From an uncultured Tissierellia bacterium (GTDB taxonomy: Bacteria > Bacillota > Clostridia > Tissierellales > Tissierellaceae), in assembly GCA_946402705.1 (NCBI GenBank), contig CAMIXG010000006.1, forward strand, positions 1-64,000: DNA of 64,000 bases. Reading direction: 5' to 3'. Positions 25,626 through 34,526 of this stretch are shown here, in pieces. The number at the start of each line of letters is the position of its first letter. The first letter of the stretch is position 1. A program made the translations under genes and the position numbers. The notes under the pieces were generated by a model that saw only the letters and a list, made by a program, of their open reading frames with translations, had not been told where the DNA came from and did no database searches.

Positions 25626-26282
25626 CTACAGATTTTCTATAGCTTCTAATACTTCTTTATATACATTCTCTACTGGTCTAAAGTGATTTAATAAATTCAC
25701 AATAGCCCTTATATCCAATTCATTAGTATCTTCTGTATTTACATACATTGATAAAAATTCATTTCTAGCTTTTCTAGATGTTAAATCATGTTTATATATA
25801 GTTCTTATAACCTCTGGTGAGACTACCTCCATTATATAATATTTTCCATTTTCATCTACTTCCTTATCTAAATATATCCACTGTCCTCTTAAGTCTTCTA
25901 AAAACATTTTTATATTTAGCAATTCTATTGCATTTGCAGTAGCTACATTTAATCTATCATACATTGGAGTTTCCCCTGATAGAAATCTTTCTTTTACAGC
26001 CTTTCTACTCTTGTAAGTATTTTCAACTATAAATGCTAAATCGTAAGCATTACTATAATAATTAGTTGGGTCAAGACCTATCTGTTCATCATATTTTTTT
26101 ACTCTTAGATCTCCTACTTTAAGTCTTACACAAACAGGTATTCTCATATCATGGTCATCCTTCATATAATCTTCCACTGCCTTATATGAATTTTCTAACT
26201 CTCCAAATGAAAAATTTCTAGTTAGTTTATACATTTCTATATAGCTATGTCCTTCAATAAATTTTCTCTTAGTTTTACCCAT
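25626..26282 (-). CDS. Conserved-position hypothetical protein (218 aa)
   Basis: Not recognised. It is a soluble, charged, mostly helical protein with no signal peptide, membrane segment, cysteine or nucleotide-binding motif. Notable stretches are MRIPVCVRLKVGDLRVKKYD (51-70) and ERFLSGETPMYDRLNVATAN. It sits between tatD and rnmV, where other Bacillota carry a 3D/G5-domain protein gene; here that gene is divergent further up. It has a good binding site (AAAGGGTG) and its own terminator, so it is likely to be expressed with metG and tatD. A role in RNA or translation is suggested only by the company it keeps. Confidence 0.6.
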   Translation of the reverse strand: MGKTKRKFIEGHSYIEMYKLTRNFSFGELENSYKAVEDYMKDDHDMRIPVCVRLKVGDLRVKKYDEQIGLDPTNYYSNAYDLAFIVENTYKSRKAVKERFLSGETPMYDRLNVATANAIELLNIKMFLEDLRGQWIYLDKEVDENGKYYIMEVVSPEVIRTIYKHDLTSRKARNEFLSMYVNTEDTNELDIRAIVNLLNHFRPVENVYKEVLEAIENL

Positions 26283-26305
26283 ATTGCTTCACCCTTTCAG
26301 ATATA

Positions 26306-27073
26306 TTATTTTATTCCATAAAATTCTTTAGCATTTTTATTTGTAGCTGAAACTAAATCATCATAAGACATATCTCTTAATTCTGCTACTTCTGCAGCAA
26401 CATATCTTACATAAGATGGCTCATTTCTCTTGCCCCTATTTGGTTCTGGAGTAAGATATGGAGAATCTGTCTCTATTAAAAGTTTATCTATTGGAACAAT
26501 CTTTGCAACTTCTTTAGCAACCCTAGAGTTTTTAAAAGTTACAGGCCCTGCTAGAGATATATAAAAACCTATTTTTAAATACTCTTTTGCAAGTTCTACA
26601 CTATCAGAGTAGCAGTGCATAACCCCTCTTAGGCTTCCATCTTGTTCCTCTTTTATCATATCAAATACTTCTTGAGATGCCTCCCTAGAATGTATTGTAA
26701 CTGGTAAATCTAACTCTTTTGCAAGTTTTAGTTGTTCTCTAAACCATTTTCTTTGAACATCTCTAGGAGAATTATCATAATGAAAATCAAGTCCGATTTC
26801 TCCTATAGCAACAACTTTTTCATGACTAGATAACTGTCTAAAAGCTTCTATTGTCGTTTCATCCATATCTTTTGTATCATGAGGATGTACTCCTATAGTT
26901 GCATATATATTATCATATTTTTCTGCAAGTTTTATACTAGCTAGACTAGTTTGTAAATCTGCTCCATTATTTATTACATACTCTACACCATCATCTTTAA
27001 GCTTTTTAATTAGTGCATCTCTATCTCTATTAAATCTTTTATCATCCAAGTGTGCATGACTATCTATTAACAT
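26306..27073 (-). CDS. tatD: TatD-family metal-dependent deoxyribonuclease
   Basis: TIM-barrel metallohydrolase that trims single-stranded DNA. Metal ligands are visible: DSHAHLD at residues 3-9, GEIGLDFHYD (about 92-101), a His in VTIHSREA, and TDSPYLTPEP near residue 205. Length 255 residues. GGAGGGAC precedes the ATG. It follows metG by 17 bases, as in Bacillus subtilis. Confidence 0.95.
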   Translation of the reverse strand: MLIDSHAHLDDKRFNRDRDALIKKLKDDGVEYVINNGADLQTSLASIKLAEKYDNIYATIGVHPHDTKDMDETTIEAFRQLSSHEKVVAIGEIGLDFHYDNSPRDVQRKWFREQLKLAKELDLPVTIHSREASQEVFDMIKEEQDGSLRGVMHCYSDSVELAKEYLKIGFYISLAGPVTFKNSRVAKEVAKIVPIDKLLIETDSPYLTPEPNRGKRNEPSYVRYVAAEVAELRDMSYDDLVSATNKNAKEFYGIK

Positions 27074-27090
27074 TATTTTTGTCCCTCCGT

Positions 27091-29019
27091 TTAAGATATA
27101 GTTGAACCTGATTTTATATCTTCCAAAGTAGATAGTAAAGTTAAGTTTTCTTCATCATCTTCTGCAGCTAAAATCATACCATTAGAATCCACGCCTCTTA
27201 ATTTAATCGGTTGTAAATTTGTTATAACTATAACTTTTTTTCCTATTAAATCTTCTGGTTTGTACCATTTTTTGATTCCTGATACTATTTGTCTTGTTTC
27301 ATTTCCAAGCTTTAATTTAAATACATAAAGTTTGTCTGCATTTGGATGATTTTCACAGCTAATTATCTCTGCTGTCTTTAACTTCATCTTATCAAATTCA
27401 TCTATTGTTATTAGTTCTTCTTGTTTTACAGGTTGCTTGCTTTCTATTCTTTCTTTTACAAGTTTCTCATTTGCCTCTTCAAGTCTTAATAAATCTTTTT
27501 CCATATCAAGTCTTGGGAAAATAGCATCTCCTCTATTTACCTTTGTGCCTACTTCTAATATACCCCATTTCTTTCCATCTTCCCAATTGCTTTCTAATTC
27601 TATTCCTAATTGTCTACGAATTTCAATTGAAGTCTTGTTCATAAATGGATCTATTAATACAGACACTATCCTTATTGTTTCTGCCAAATTATATAAAACT
27701 GTATCCAGTCTATCTTGATTATCTTTAGCTAAAACCCAAGGCTCTGTTTCATCTATATATTTGTTAGTTCTTCTTATTAGTTTCCAAATTTCCTCCAGTG
27801 CATTTGAAAAATCATATTTTTCTATAAAAGCTTCAACTTTTTCTAAAGTATTTACAGCCATATTTTCCAAATCACTGTCCAAATTATCTGTTGTTTTGAT
27901 TTCTACAACTATACCATCGTTATATTTGTCTATCATAGCAGTAGTTCTACTAACTAGATTTCCCAAATCATTTGCTAAATCTGAATTAAGTCTTTGGATA
28001 AATTTCTTCTTAGAAAAAGAACCATCTTGTCCAAAAGAAAACTCTCTCATAAGGAAGTATTTAAAAGCATCTATCCCAAATAATTCTATTATTGGTTCTG
28101 GATAAATTACATTTCCCTTTGATTTAGACATTTTATCATTCTCAAATAATATCCAACCATGTGCAAATACTTCTTTTGGAAGTGGTAAATCAAGTGCCAT
28201 TAAAATAGCTGGCCATATTATAGTGTGGAATCTAACAATTTCCTTTCCTACTAAATGAACATTTCCTGGCCAGTACTTCTTAAAGTTCTCATCATTTTCC
28301 ATTCCATATCCCAGTCCTGTTATATAACAAGATAAAGCATCTATCCAAACATATATAGTATGTTTTTCATCAAAAGGCACTTTTACTCCCCAGTCCATAC
28401 TACTTCTTGTTACAGATAAATCTTCCAGCCCCTCGTTTAAGAAATTATTTATCATTTCCTTCATTCTAGATTCTGGTCTTAAAAATTCTGGATTTTCCTT
28501 ATATAATTCTAGTATCTTATCTGTATATTTTGATAATCTAAAGAAATAAGACTCTTCTTCTTTTTTCTCAACTGGTCTTCCACAATCTGGGCAGTTTCCA
28601 TCTACTAATTGTGTATCTGACCAAAAGGATTCACAAGGTGTACAGTAGTTTCCCTCATACTTATCCTTGTATATCTCCCCTTTTTCATAAAGTTTTACAA
28701 AAATATCTTGAACTACCTTTTCATGGTCTGCATCTGTAGTTCTAACAAACTTATCATAATCAATTTCTAAAGTTTTCCATAAATCTTTTATACTATCTAC
28801 TATTACATCTACATATTCTTTAGGAGTTTTTCCTATCTTTGTAGCTGCTTCTTGTATTTTTTGTCCGTGCTCATCTGTTCCTGTTACAAAAAAAGTATCA
28901 TACCCCTGTTTTTTCTTAAACTTTGTTAAGACATCTGCTGCTACAGTAGTATAAGTATGACCAATGTGTAGATTATCAGATGGATAAAATATTGGCGTTG
29001 TTACATAAAAGTTTTTCAT
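27091..29019 (-). CDS. metG: Methionyl-tRNA synthetase
   Basis: Class I synthetase charging tRNA-Met. HIGHTY at residues 21-26, a zinc knuckle with CTPC and CPDC around residues 125-150, KMSKSKG near 297, an anticodon-binding helical domain, and a C-terminal EMAP-like tRNA-binding domain (about 540-642). Length 642 residues. A T-box leader with ATG as specifier lies upstream, so expression should rise when tRNA-Met is uncharged. Confidence 0.97.
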   Translation of the reverse strand: MKNFYVTTPIFYPSDNLHIGHTYTTVAADVLTKFKKKQGYDTFFVTGTDEHGQKIQEAATKIGKTPKEYVDVIVDSIKDLWKTLEIDYDKFVRTTDADHEKVVQDIFVKLYEKGEIYKDKYEGNYCTPCESFWSDTQLVDGNCPDCGRPVEKKEEESYFFRLSKYTDKILELYKENPEFLRPESRMKEMINNFLNEGLEDLSVTRSSMDWGVKVPFDEKHTIYVWIDALSCYITGLGYGMENDENFKKYWPGNVHLVGKEIVRFHTIIWPAILMALDLPLPKEVFAHGWILFENDKMSKSKGNVIYPEPIIELFGIDAFKYFLMREFSFGQDGSFSKKKFIQRLNSDLANDLGNLVSRTTAMIDKYNDGIVVEIKTTDNLDSDLENMAVNTLEKVEAFIEKYDFSNALEEIWKLIRRTNKYIDETEPWVLAKDNQDRLDTVLYNLAETIRIVSVLIDPFMNKTSIEIRRQLGIELESNWEDGKKWGILEVGTKVNRGDAIFPRLDMEKDLLRLEEANEKLVKERIESKQPVKQEELITIDEFDKMKLKTAEIISCENHPNADKLYVFKLKLGNETRQIVSGIKKWYKPEDLIGKKVIVITNLQPIKLRGVDSNGMILAAEDDEENLTLLSTLEDIKSGSTIS

Positions 29020-29034
29020 ACTATTCCTCCTCTA

Positions 29035-29304
29035 TTTTTCTCTATATATAAATAAAAAAATCCCTCATCTCTATAGAGACGAAGGTTGCCTTCGTGGTAC
29101 CACTCTAATTCATTTAATAGAATTAAATCTTAATCAAGTATAAACCTACAATATAACGGTTGCTCCGTCTTATCCTACATATCGGACAAGAAACTTAGGG
29201 ACCATTTTCAAAATCTACTAGAATATTGGTTCACAGCTAACCCAACTCTCTCTAATTCCAATAAAAATTCCTACTCTTCCCATCATTGTTTTTTTATATA
29301 TTAC
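29035..29304 (-). ncRNA. Methionine T-box riboswitch
   Basis: The minus strand holds the T-box core AGTGGTACCACG (at 29093-29104) followed by GGCAACCTTCGTCTC and a terminator, CCTTCGTCTC / GAGATGAGGG plus seven T (29061-29090). Upstream lie the stem I marks (AGAGAG near 29250 and a GTGAACC turn), and a likely specifier ATG at 29203-29205 in GAAAATGG. It precedes metG, which fits a methionine specifier. Uncharged tRNA-Met would hold the antiterminator. Confidence 0.93.
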
Positions 29305-29310
29305 AAAATT

Positions 29311-29339
29311 ATTATAATTCATACCCTATTTCTTGTCAA
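29311..29339 (-). promoter_or_regulatory. Sigma-A promoter of the T-box/metG transcript
   Basis: TTGACA, 17 bases, TATAAT on the minus strand, a perfect consensus. Confidence 0.92.
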
Positions 29340-29404
29340 CTAACATGGCTAATTTTAGCCTAAAAATCTTTTTTATAAATATTTGTAACTTTTTCGTAAT
29401 ATAT

Positions 29405-29432
29405 TTGACAAGGAAAAAAATTCTGATATACT
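29405..29432 (+). promoter_or_regulatory. Sigma-A promoter of the 3D/G5-domain gene
   Basis: TTGACA, 16 bases, TATACT, with the -10 box 31 bases before the ATG. Divergent from the metG promoter. Confidence 0.85.
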
Positions 29433-29463
29433 AGCACTAGCCAAAATAATAGGAGGTATATTT

Positions 29464-30492
29464 ATGAATGACTATACGGCCATTATTGGAAAAAAAGGAA
29501 AAATAGCTATTATTTCTCTTATAGTGATTGTATTTTTAACAGGTTTCATTAAACTGTCTAGGAAAAATATTACATTCCAGCATGAAAATGAAATTACAGA
29601 GTACAAAACTTTCTCCAATACCGTAGATGAATTTCTTAAAGAAAAAGAAATTTCTATTAAAAAGGGTGGATATATTAATTATTCGTTAAACGACAAATTA
29701 GAAGATGATATGCATATAGTTGTAAAAGACCCTAAAAGATACAATATTTTAGTAGGTGAAGAATTAAAAGAGAAACTTGTTTCACCCCATACTAAAGTAA
29801 AAGACATTTTAAAGAATTTAAATATTAATCTTGATGAAAATGACTATACTGAACCATCTTTAGATAGTACAGTAAAGCCAAATGATACAATCAAAGTTTT
29901 CAAGGTTAAGGAAGTTGTTGAAACTAAGGAAGTAGATATCCCTTATGAAACTGTCTTTAAAGATAATAAGGAAATGGATAAAGGTAGTTCCAAAGTTATC
30001 CAAGCAGGTTCTAAAGGAAAGAAAACACAAAAAATAAAAACCACTTTTATCAATGACAAAGTTACTAATACTGAAATTGTTAAAGAAGAGATTTTACAAA
30101 ATCCAACAACTGAACTAAAAGAAAGAGGAACTAGACAATTAGTGGCTACTTCTCGTGGTAGTACAAATTTTAAAAGCTCTGTTGTCATGACTGCTACGGC
30201 CTATGATAACTCTTTTGAAAGTACTGGTAAAAATCCAGGAGACAGATACCACGGTATGACGGCATCTGGAACTCGTGCTCGTGTAGGGGCAGTTGCAGTT
30301 GATCCTAGAGTTATACCACTTGGCACTAGGCTTTATATCGAAAGTTTAGACCACACACCAGATTATGGATATGCTACAGCAGAAGACACTGGTGGTGCAA
30401 TAAAAGGAAATAAAATCGATTTATTTTTTAATACTAAATCAGAAGTTTATAATTTTGGCAGAAGAAAAGTTAAAGTATATATATTAAACTAA
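29464..30492 (+). CDS. YabE-like cell-wall protein with DUF348, G5 and 3D domains
   Basis: Probably an exported peptidoglycan-active enzyme. An N-terminal membrane anchor (residues 15-28) is followed by two DUF348 repeats (about 45-145), a G5 domain (about 150-215) and a 3D domain (about 235-342) with MTATAYDNS, GTRARVGAVAVDP, IPLGTRLYI and AEDTGGAIKG. The 3D domain holds the three aspartates that give it its name and resembles the lytic transglycosylase MltA/Rpf-associated fold. AGGAGG precedes the ATG. In Bacillus subtilis yabE lies between tatD and rnmV; here it has moved to face metG. Confidence 0.92.
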   Translation: MNDYTAIIGKKGKIAIISLIVIVFLTGFIKLSRKNITFQHENEITEYKTFSNTVDEFLKEKEISIKKGGYINYSLNDKLEDDMHIVVKDPKRYNILVGEELKEKLVSPHTKVKDILKNLNINLDENDYTEPSLDSTVKPNDTIKVFKVKEVVETKEVDIPYETVFKDNKEMDKGSSKVIQAGSKGKKTQKIKTTFINDKVTNTEIVKEEILQNPTTELKERGTRQLVATSRGSTNFKSSVVMTATAYDNSFESTGKNPGDRYHGMTASGTRARVGAVAVDPRVIPLGTRLYIESLDHTPDYGYATAEDTGGAIKGNKIDLFFNTKSEVYNFGRRKVKVYILN

Positions 30493-30500
30493 AAATACTG

Positions 30501-30533
30501 ACGATCTAAGTTTTTACTTAGGTCGTTTCTTTT
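30501..30533 (+). terminator. Terminator of the 3D/G5-domain gene
   Basis: Stem ACGATCTAAG / CTTAGGTCGT with one G-T pair, followed by TTCTTTT. Confidence 0.8.
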
Positions 30534-30551
30534 ATGTAAATAAGCTCTTTT

Positions 30552-31328
30552 GTAGGGGGGTATTGTATACCACCCAGCATTGTTTATATTTAATATATTT
30601 TTTTATAAAAATTGGGAGGATTGCAAATCCTCCCCTACATAAGTATATTTTCATATTAAACAACTTTTTTTACACAAATAAGCTTTTTTGTAGGGGTGGT
30701 ATTGTATACCACCCAATATTATTTATATTTAATATCTTTATTTATAAAAAACGGGAGGACTACAAGTCCTCCCCTACATAAACATATTTCCATATTAAAC
30801 AACTCTTTTTAAGCAAATAAGCTCTTTTGTAGGGGTGGTATTGTATACCACCCGATATTATTTATATTTAATATATTTATTTATAAAAATTGGGAGGATT
30901 GCAAATCCTCCCCTACATAAGTATATTTTTATATTCAATAACTCTTTTTACGTAAATAAACTTTTTTGTAGGGGTGGTATTATATACCACCCAATATTAT
31001 TTATATTTAATATGTCTATTTATAAAAACGGGAGGACTACAAGTCCTCCCCTACATAAGCATATTTTCATATTCAACAACTCTTTTACTTAAATACTCTC
31101 TTTCGTAGGGGGGTATTTTATACCACCCAATATTTTTTATATTTAATATCTTTATTTATAAAAATCGGGAGGATTGCAAATCCTCCCCTACATAAACATA
31201 TTTCTATATTCAACAACTCTTTTACGCAAATATGCTCTTTCGTAGGGGTGGTATTGCATACCACCCAATATTATTTATATTTAATATATTTTTTTATAAA
31301 AACGGGAGGATTACAAATCCTCCCCTAC
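30552..31328. repeat. Array of six tandem 138-bp repeats, each with two hairpins inside terminal inverted repeats
   Basis: Units begin with GTAGGGG at 30552, 30690, 30829, 30968, 31105 and 31242 (spacing 138, 139, 139, 137, 137). Each has an 87-88 bp core: outer ends GTAGGGG / CCCCTAC, a first hairpin GGTGGTAT / ATACCACC with a variable triloop, an AT-rich linker with TTTATA / TATAAA, and a second hairpin GGGAGGA / TCCTCCC. Cores are separated by about 50 bp of AT-rich spacer, also repeated. The array fills the whole space between converging genes and ends seven bases before the herA stop. There is no transposase. Short reading frames inside it are not believable genes. It looks like a REP/MITE-type element that has been amplified in place. 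Confidence 0.95.
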
Positions 31329-31334
31329 TACATA

Positions 31335-33176
31335 TTACTCTTCTATTAACGAATATTTCTGTCCAAGAAAATTCTCTTCCTTCTTTATATATCCCTTTTC
31401 TACCATCTCTGATAATTTCATCTCCAAATTTTCCACTGTAAATCTTATTTCTTCTTCTCTTTCTATTTCCATAGCAAGATTTATCATATCTGTAGACATA
31501 ACTGGAAGTTTATCTTTTATTATCTCAAAAAAGTTTATATTTTTTTCCTGTGACTTTTTCTTTAACTCATCAAAAGGATTCTCTGTATGAGGACTTTCTG
31601 TATGTGCTGCTCTTATCCTTCCATATATAGTCCTTCCCATAGAGGCTGAGGATATAAAAACATCTCCTGTCCTAAGATATGGAAGTCTATTAGTTTCTTC
31701 ACTAGTTAGGTCAGTCTCTTCTTTTATAGTTTGAATATCTGAAGCTCTTACAGTTCTAAAAATAAACTTACTATTTAACTGGGCTGTAATTGTTTCATCT
31801 AATAATGTAGGCCTTTGTGTGGCTAGTATTAAAAATGTACCATACTTCCTACCTTCCTGAGATATTTCCTTTAATATAGACTTTGCAGGAGAATCATAAC
31901 CCTTTGGTGCAAAGTTATGAGCCTCATCTGTAACTACTATAAAGGGTGGAAAATATTCTGATGCAGTTTTATTATAAAGAGCATCCTTATAGCTCCTTCT
32001 CTTGTGATATAAATTATTTAATAGATAAGTTGAAAATACTTGTAAAAGCCTTGTATTTCCCTGTATAACTACCAATCTTCCCACCTGCATATTATCTTCT
32101 ATAGCCTTTATATCCTTTGAGAATACTCCATCATTTTCAAGCCTTTTAAGCCTCCACATTATTCCCTTTACAGAATTATAGCTACAAGTTTTATCATATT
32201 TTTCAAAGACTTCCTTCTTTCTTTGCCAAGCCTTTCTCTCTTCATCATTAGATGCACTATTTATCCTATCTAATATCTTATCAACACTTCCCAATTCTTG
32301 AGACTCTGTTAAATCATTCATCCTATTTTGAAAACTATATAAGGAGTCCCTATTTCTAAATAAGACGTCTATGACATTATTCATAGAATCTGTTAGATGA
32401 GATGAAGCATCCAGTAGGTTTTTTAAATCCTGAGATGCAAGGTCTTCAAATTTTACCCCAACTTGTTTTCCAACCTGCAAGCATACAAATTTATTTTCAT
32501 AGGAAATTTCATCTGGTAAATATGATGCTTTGGCTGAAAAATCCATCTCAAAATGAGGGTCTAGTATTATGGTAGGAACATTATGTTTCATAATCTCTTC
32601 TAAAACTACCCTAAGTCCAAAAGATTTCCCTGAGCCTGAACCTCCAAACACTCCTATATGTGGATATTGGTGCATACTTCTTATATCCATTATATAGGGT
32701 ACTTCTCTCTGCTCTATTAAACTTCCGTCTTCAAAAGTGTAGACTAAGTCCTTATATTCAGTATCCATATCTTCATACATATCATTTGTATTTCTGATGA
32801 CTCCCAAGGTTAATCCATTTTCATCATCCGACTTTAACATGAAATCCTTTACCTCTGAAAATTTTGGTATTCTAACAGATGATCCAGTTTCCACTGGATA
32901 ATTTGCCTCGTTTAAAAACCTAACCTTAGATATATAGATTGTTTCTTCATCTATAGCATAGCCTAAAGCCTTAAGTGATTCTAATACAGAGTCATCTACA
33001 AAATCTCTTCCTGTATCAAGAGGTATATATCTATTAAAAGTATGAGCTTCTATAACTTCTCCAAGTATATCTCCTTGATTAATATCCTCTACTATTAAAA
33101 ATTCATTTATTCTAAAGTTCCTATCCTTTGAACCAATAAATACTTCCTGCTGGGTTGTAATTCCTACTACCTTCAT
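31335..33176 (-). CDS. herA: HerA-like DNA translocase ATPase
   Basis: Hexameric FtsK/HerA-type ATPase thought to resect DNA ends with NurA. An N-terminal beta-rich HAS-barrel region (residues 1-130) precedes the RecA-like core with Walker A GVFGGSGSGKS at 175-185, an inserted helical region (about 255-360), and Walker B FIVVTDEAHNFAP followed by an arginine-rich ATQRP motif. Length 613 residues. It lies four bases after nurA and is surely cotranscribed with it. The pair is well known from archaea and occurs in a minority of bacteria. It borders the repeat array. Confidence 0.92.
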   Translation of the reverse strand: MKVVGITTQQEVFIGSKDRNFRINEFLIVEDINQGDILGEVIEAHTFNRYIPLDTGRDFVDDSVLESLKALGYAIDEETIYISKVRFLNEANYPVETGSSVRIPKFSEVKDFMLKSDDENGLTLGVIRNTNDMYEDMDTEYKDLVYTFEDGSLIEQREVPYIMDIRSMHQYPHIGVFGGSGSGKSFGLRVVLEEIMKHNVPTIILDPHFEMDFSAKASYLPDEISYENKFVCLQVGKQVGVKFEDLASQDLKNLLDASSHLTDSMNNVIDVLFRNRDSLYSFQNRMNDLTESQELGSVDKILDRINSASNDEERKAWQRKKEVFEKYDKTCSYNSVKGIMWRLKRLENDGVFSKDIKAIEDNMQVGRLVVIQGNTRLLQVFSTYLLNNLYHKRRSYKDALYNKTASEYFPPFIVVTDEAHNFAPKGYDSPAKSILKEISQEGRKYGTFLILATQRPTLLDETITAQLNSKFIFRTVRASDIQTIKEETDLTSEETNRLPYLRTGDVFISSASMGRTIYGRIRAAHTESPHTENPFDELKKKSQEKNINFFEIIKDKLPVMSTDMINLAMEIEREEEIRFTVENLEMKLSEMVEKGYIKKEENFLGQKYSLIEE

Positions 33177-33180
33177 TTAA

Positions 33181-34164
33181 TCACCTCTTGCTCCTAGTCT
33201 CTACAAAATATCTCTCATATATTTCACTATCTAAATATGATTCCAAATATGCCTCCATAGTATTATGTGATATTTTTACCTCACTATCTACTATGTCTAA
33301 CCAAATTGGTACACCTCTACTATTTTCTGGAGTCAGACCAAAAATTAAATCCACCATTTCAGAAAGTCGTCCTCTTTGCGTATCTATTATATCTATGCCT
33401 ATAATATTTGGATTATTACTACTTCTCATAAGAGCAGATGTAAGTTGTCCTGCCCTAGTCTTATCACTATCCTCTATTACTATATATTCCCCCACATCTA
33501 GCCTTCCAAAAAGCAGTTCTCTATCATAGGATAATCTATCTGTATATCCCATTTCTAGCAGTTTAGACCCTATTATATGGGTCTTTATATCTTCTATAAC
33601 TCCAATTAAAAGTATCTTTTCTCTCTCACATACATCTCTTAATTCTTCCCATGTAGACTTGCAATCTATAATGTATCTTATAAAGGTTCCGTCCATCATT
33701 ATCAAAAATGGTTTCAGCTCTTTTGCTGCATCTATAGCCACTTCTACCTCTATTTTTGATAGAATTTGATTTCTTTTATTTTCAAGTTCCCCATCATCTT
33801 CTAAGACTAGCTTCATATCCTTATCTAAAATTGGAGAGTAAATCTCATTGATAATCCTGTCTTCAACCTGCTTTTTTGTGGACTTTGCCAAGGCTCTAAA
33901 AAAATCTACATAGTGAGGACTCGCCCCACCCTTTCTATTAACAGAACCATCAACCCCTATTATTCCTCCTAGTTTTTCATAGTTTAAATAGGCTTCTTTA
34001 CTTGGTTTGCTAGACTTATAGATAGGTCCTATATTACTTGCTATAAAATTTTTTAAATTATTTTTTTCCAAATTTAGTATATTTCCATAGCTTTTTTTCA
34101 CTTCATCATTGAACTTTTTTAGCTTGTTTTCCAAGTCTTTATCTGCTTTATACAGTTTAATCAC
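33181..34164 (-). CDS. nurA: NurA-domain 5'-3' nuclease
   Basis: RNase-H-like nuclease partner of HerA. The key GVDGS motif with metal-binding Asp72 is seen at residues 70-74, a second acidic site in MMDGTF near residue 155, and a third at GIDIIDTQRG. Length 327 residues. The annotated start is GTG, but the binding site AAGGAG is only one base from it, so the true start may be a few codons on. Four bases separate it from herA. Confidence 0.9.
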   Translation of the reverse strand: MIKLYKADKDLENKLKKFNDEVKKSYGNILNLEKNNLKNFIASNIGPIYKSSKPSKEAYLNYEKLGGIIGVDGSVNRKGGASPHYVDFFRALAKSTKKQVEDRIINEIYSPILDKDMKLVLEDDGELENKRNQILSKIEVEVAIDAAKELKPFLIMMDGTFIRYIIDCKSTWEELRDVCEREKILLIGVIEDIKTHIIGSKLLEMGYTDRLSYDRELLFGRLDVGEYIVIEDSDKTRAGQLTSALMRSSNNPNIIGIDIIDTQRGRLSEMVDLIFGLTPENSRGVPIWLDIVDSEVKISHNTMEAYLESYLDSEIYERYFVETRSKR

Positions 34165-34283
34165 TCTCCTTTTTTTACAGTTGTCGGTATAATTGAAAAA
34201 TTTTGCTTATTATGGTAATATTATACTCAACATATATAATTTATATCAAAATAGTATATTTTCTTAAGTTAGGAGGTTTTTAT

Positions 34284-34526
34284 ATGAAATCTACTGGTAT
34301 TGTTAGAAAAGTTGACGAATTAGGAAGAGTCGTTATTCCTATAGAGCTTAGACGAAATCTAAATATCGAGATTAAAGACCCTTTAGAAATATTTGTTGAT
34401 GACGACAAAATAATACTTAAAAAATATAGTCCCGCTTGTATTTTTTGTGGTCAAGCTGAAAATGTCGAATTATTTAAAAACAAAAAAATATGTAAAAATT
34501 GCATAAGTAAAATTTCTAATCTATAA
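34284..34526 (+). CDS. AbrB-family transition-state regulator
   Basis: Small DNA-binding protein of 80 residues. The swapped-hairpin AbrB domain fills the first 50 residues (STGIVRKVDELGRVVIPIELRRNL), and the C-terminus has CIFCG and CKNC, a possible zinc ribbon instead of the usual AbrB oligomerisation tail. The start is the ATG eight bases after TAGGAGG; the longer frame from 34203 covers the promoter region. Gene position next to rsmI is as in Bacillus subtilis. It abuts rsmI end to end (stop codons adjacent). Confidence 0.93.
   Translation: MKSTGIVRKVDELGRVVIPIELRRNLNIEIKDPLEIFVDDDKIILKKYSPACIFCGQAENVELFKNKKICKNCISKISNL

Noticed and set aside
30552-31328. CRISPR array
   Set aside because: The repeat period is about 138 bp, the spacers are themselves repeated rather than unique, and no cas gene is present.
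30552-31328. Insertion sequence or phage remnant
   Set aside because: No transposase, integrase or target-site duplication can be seen around the array.
30563-31441. Three similar open frames (about 70-85 residues) on the plus strand
   Set aside because: They resemble each other only because they lie in the tandem repeats; they have no ribosome binding sites, cross the hairpins, and the last runs into the herA coding strand.
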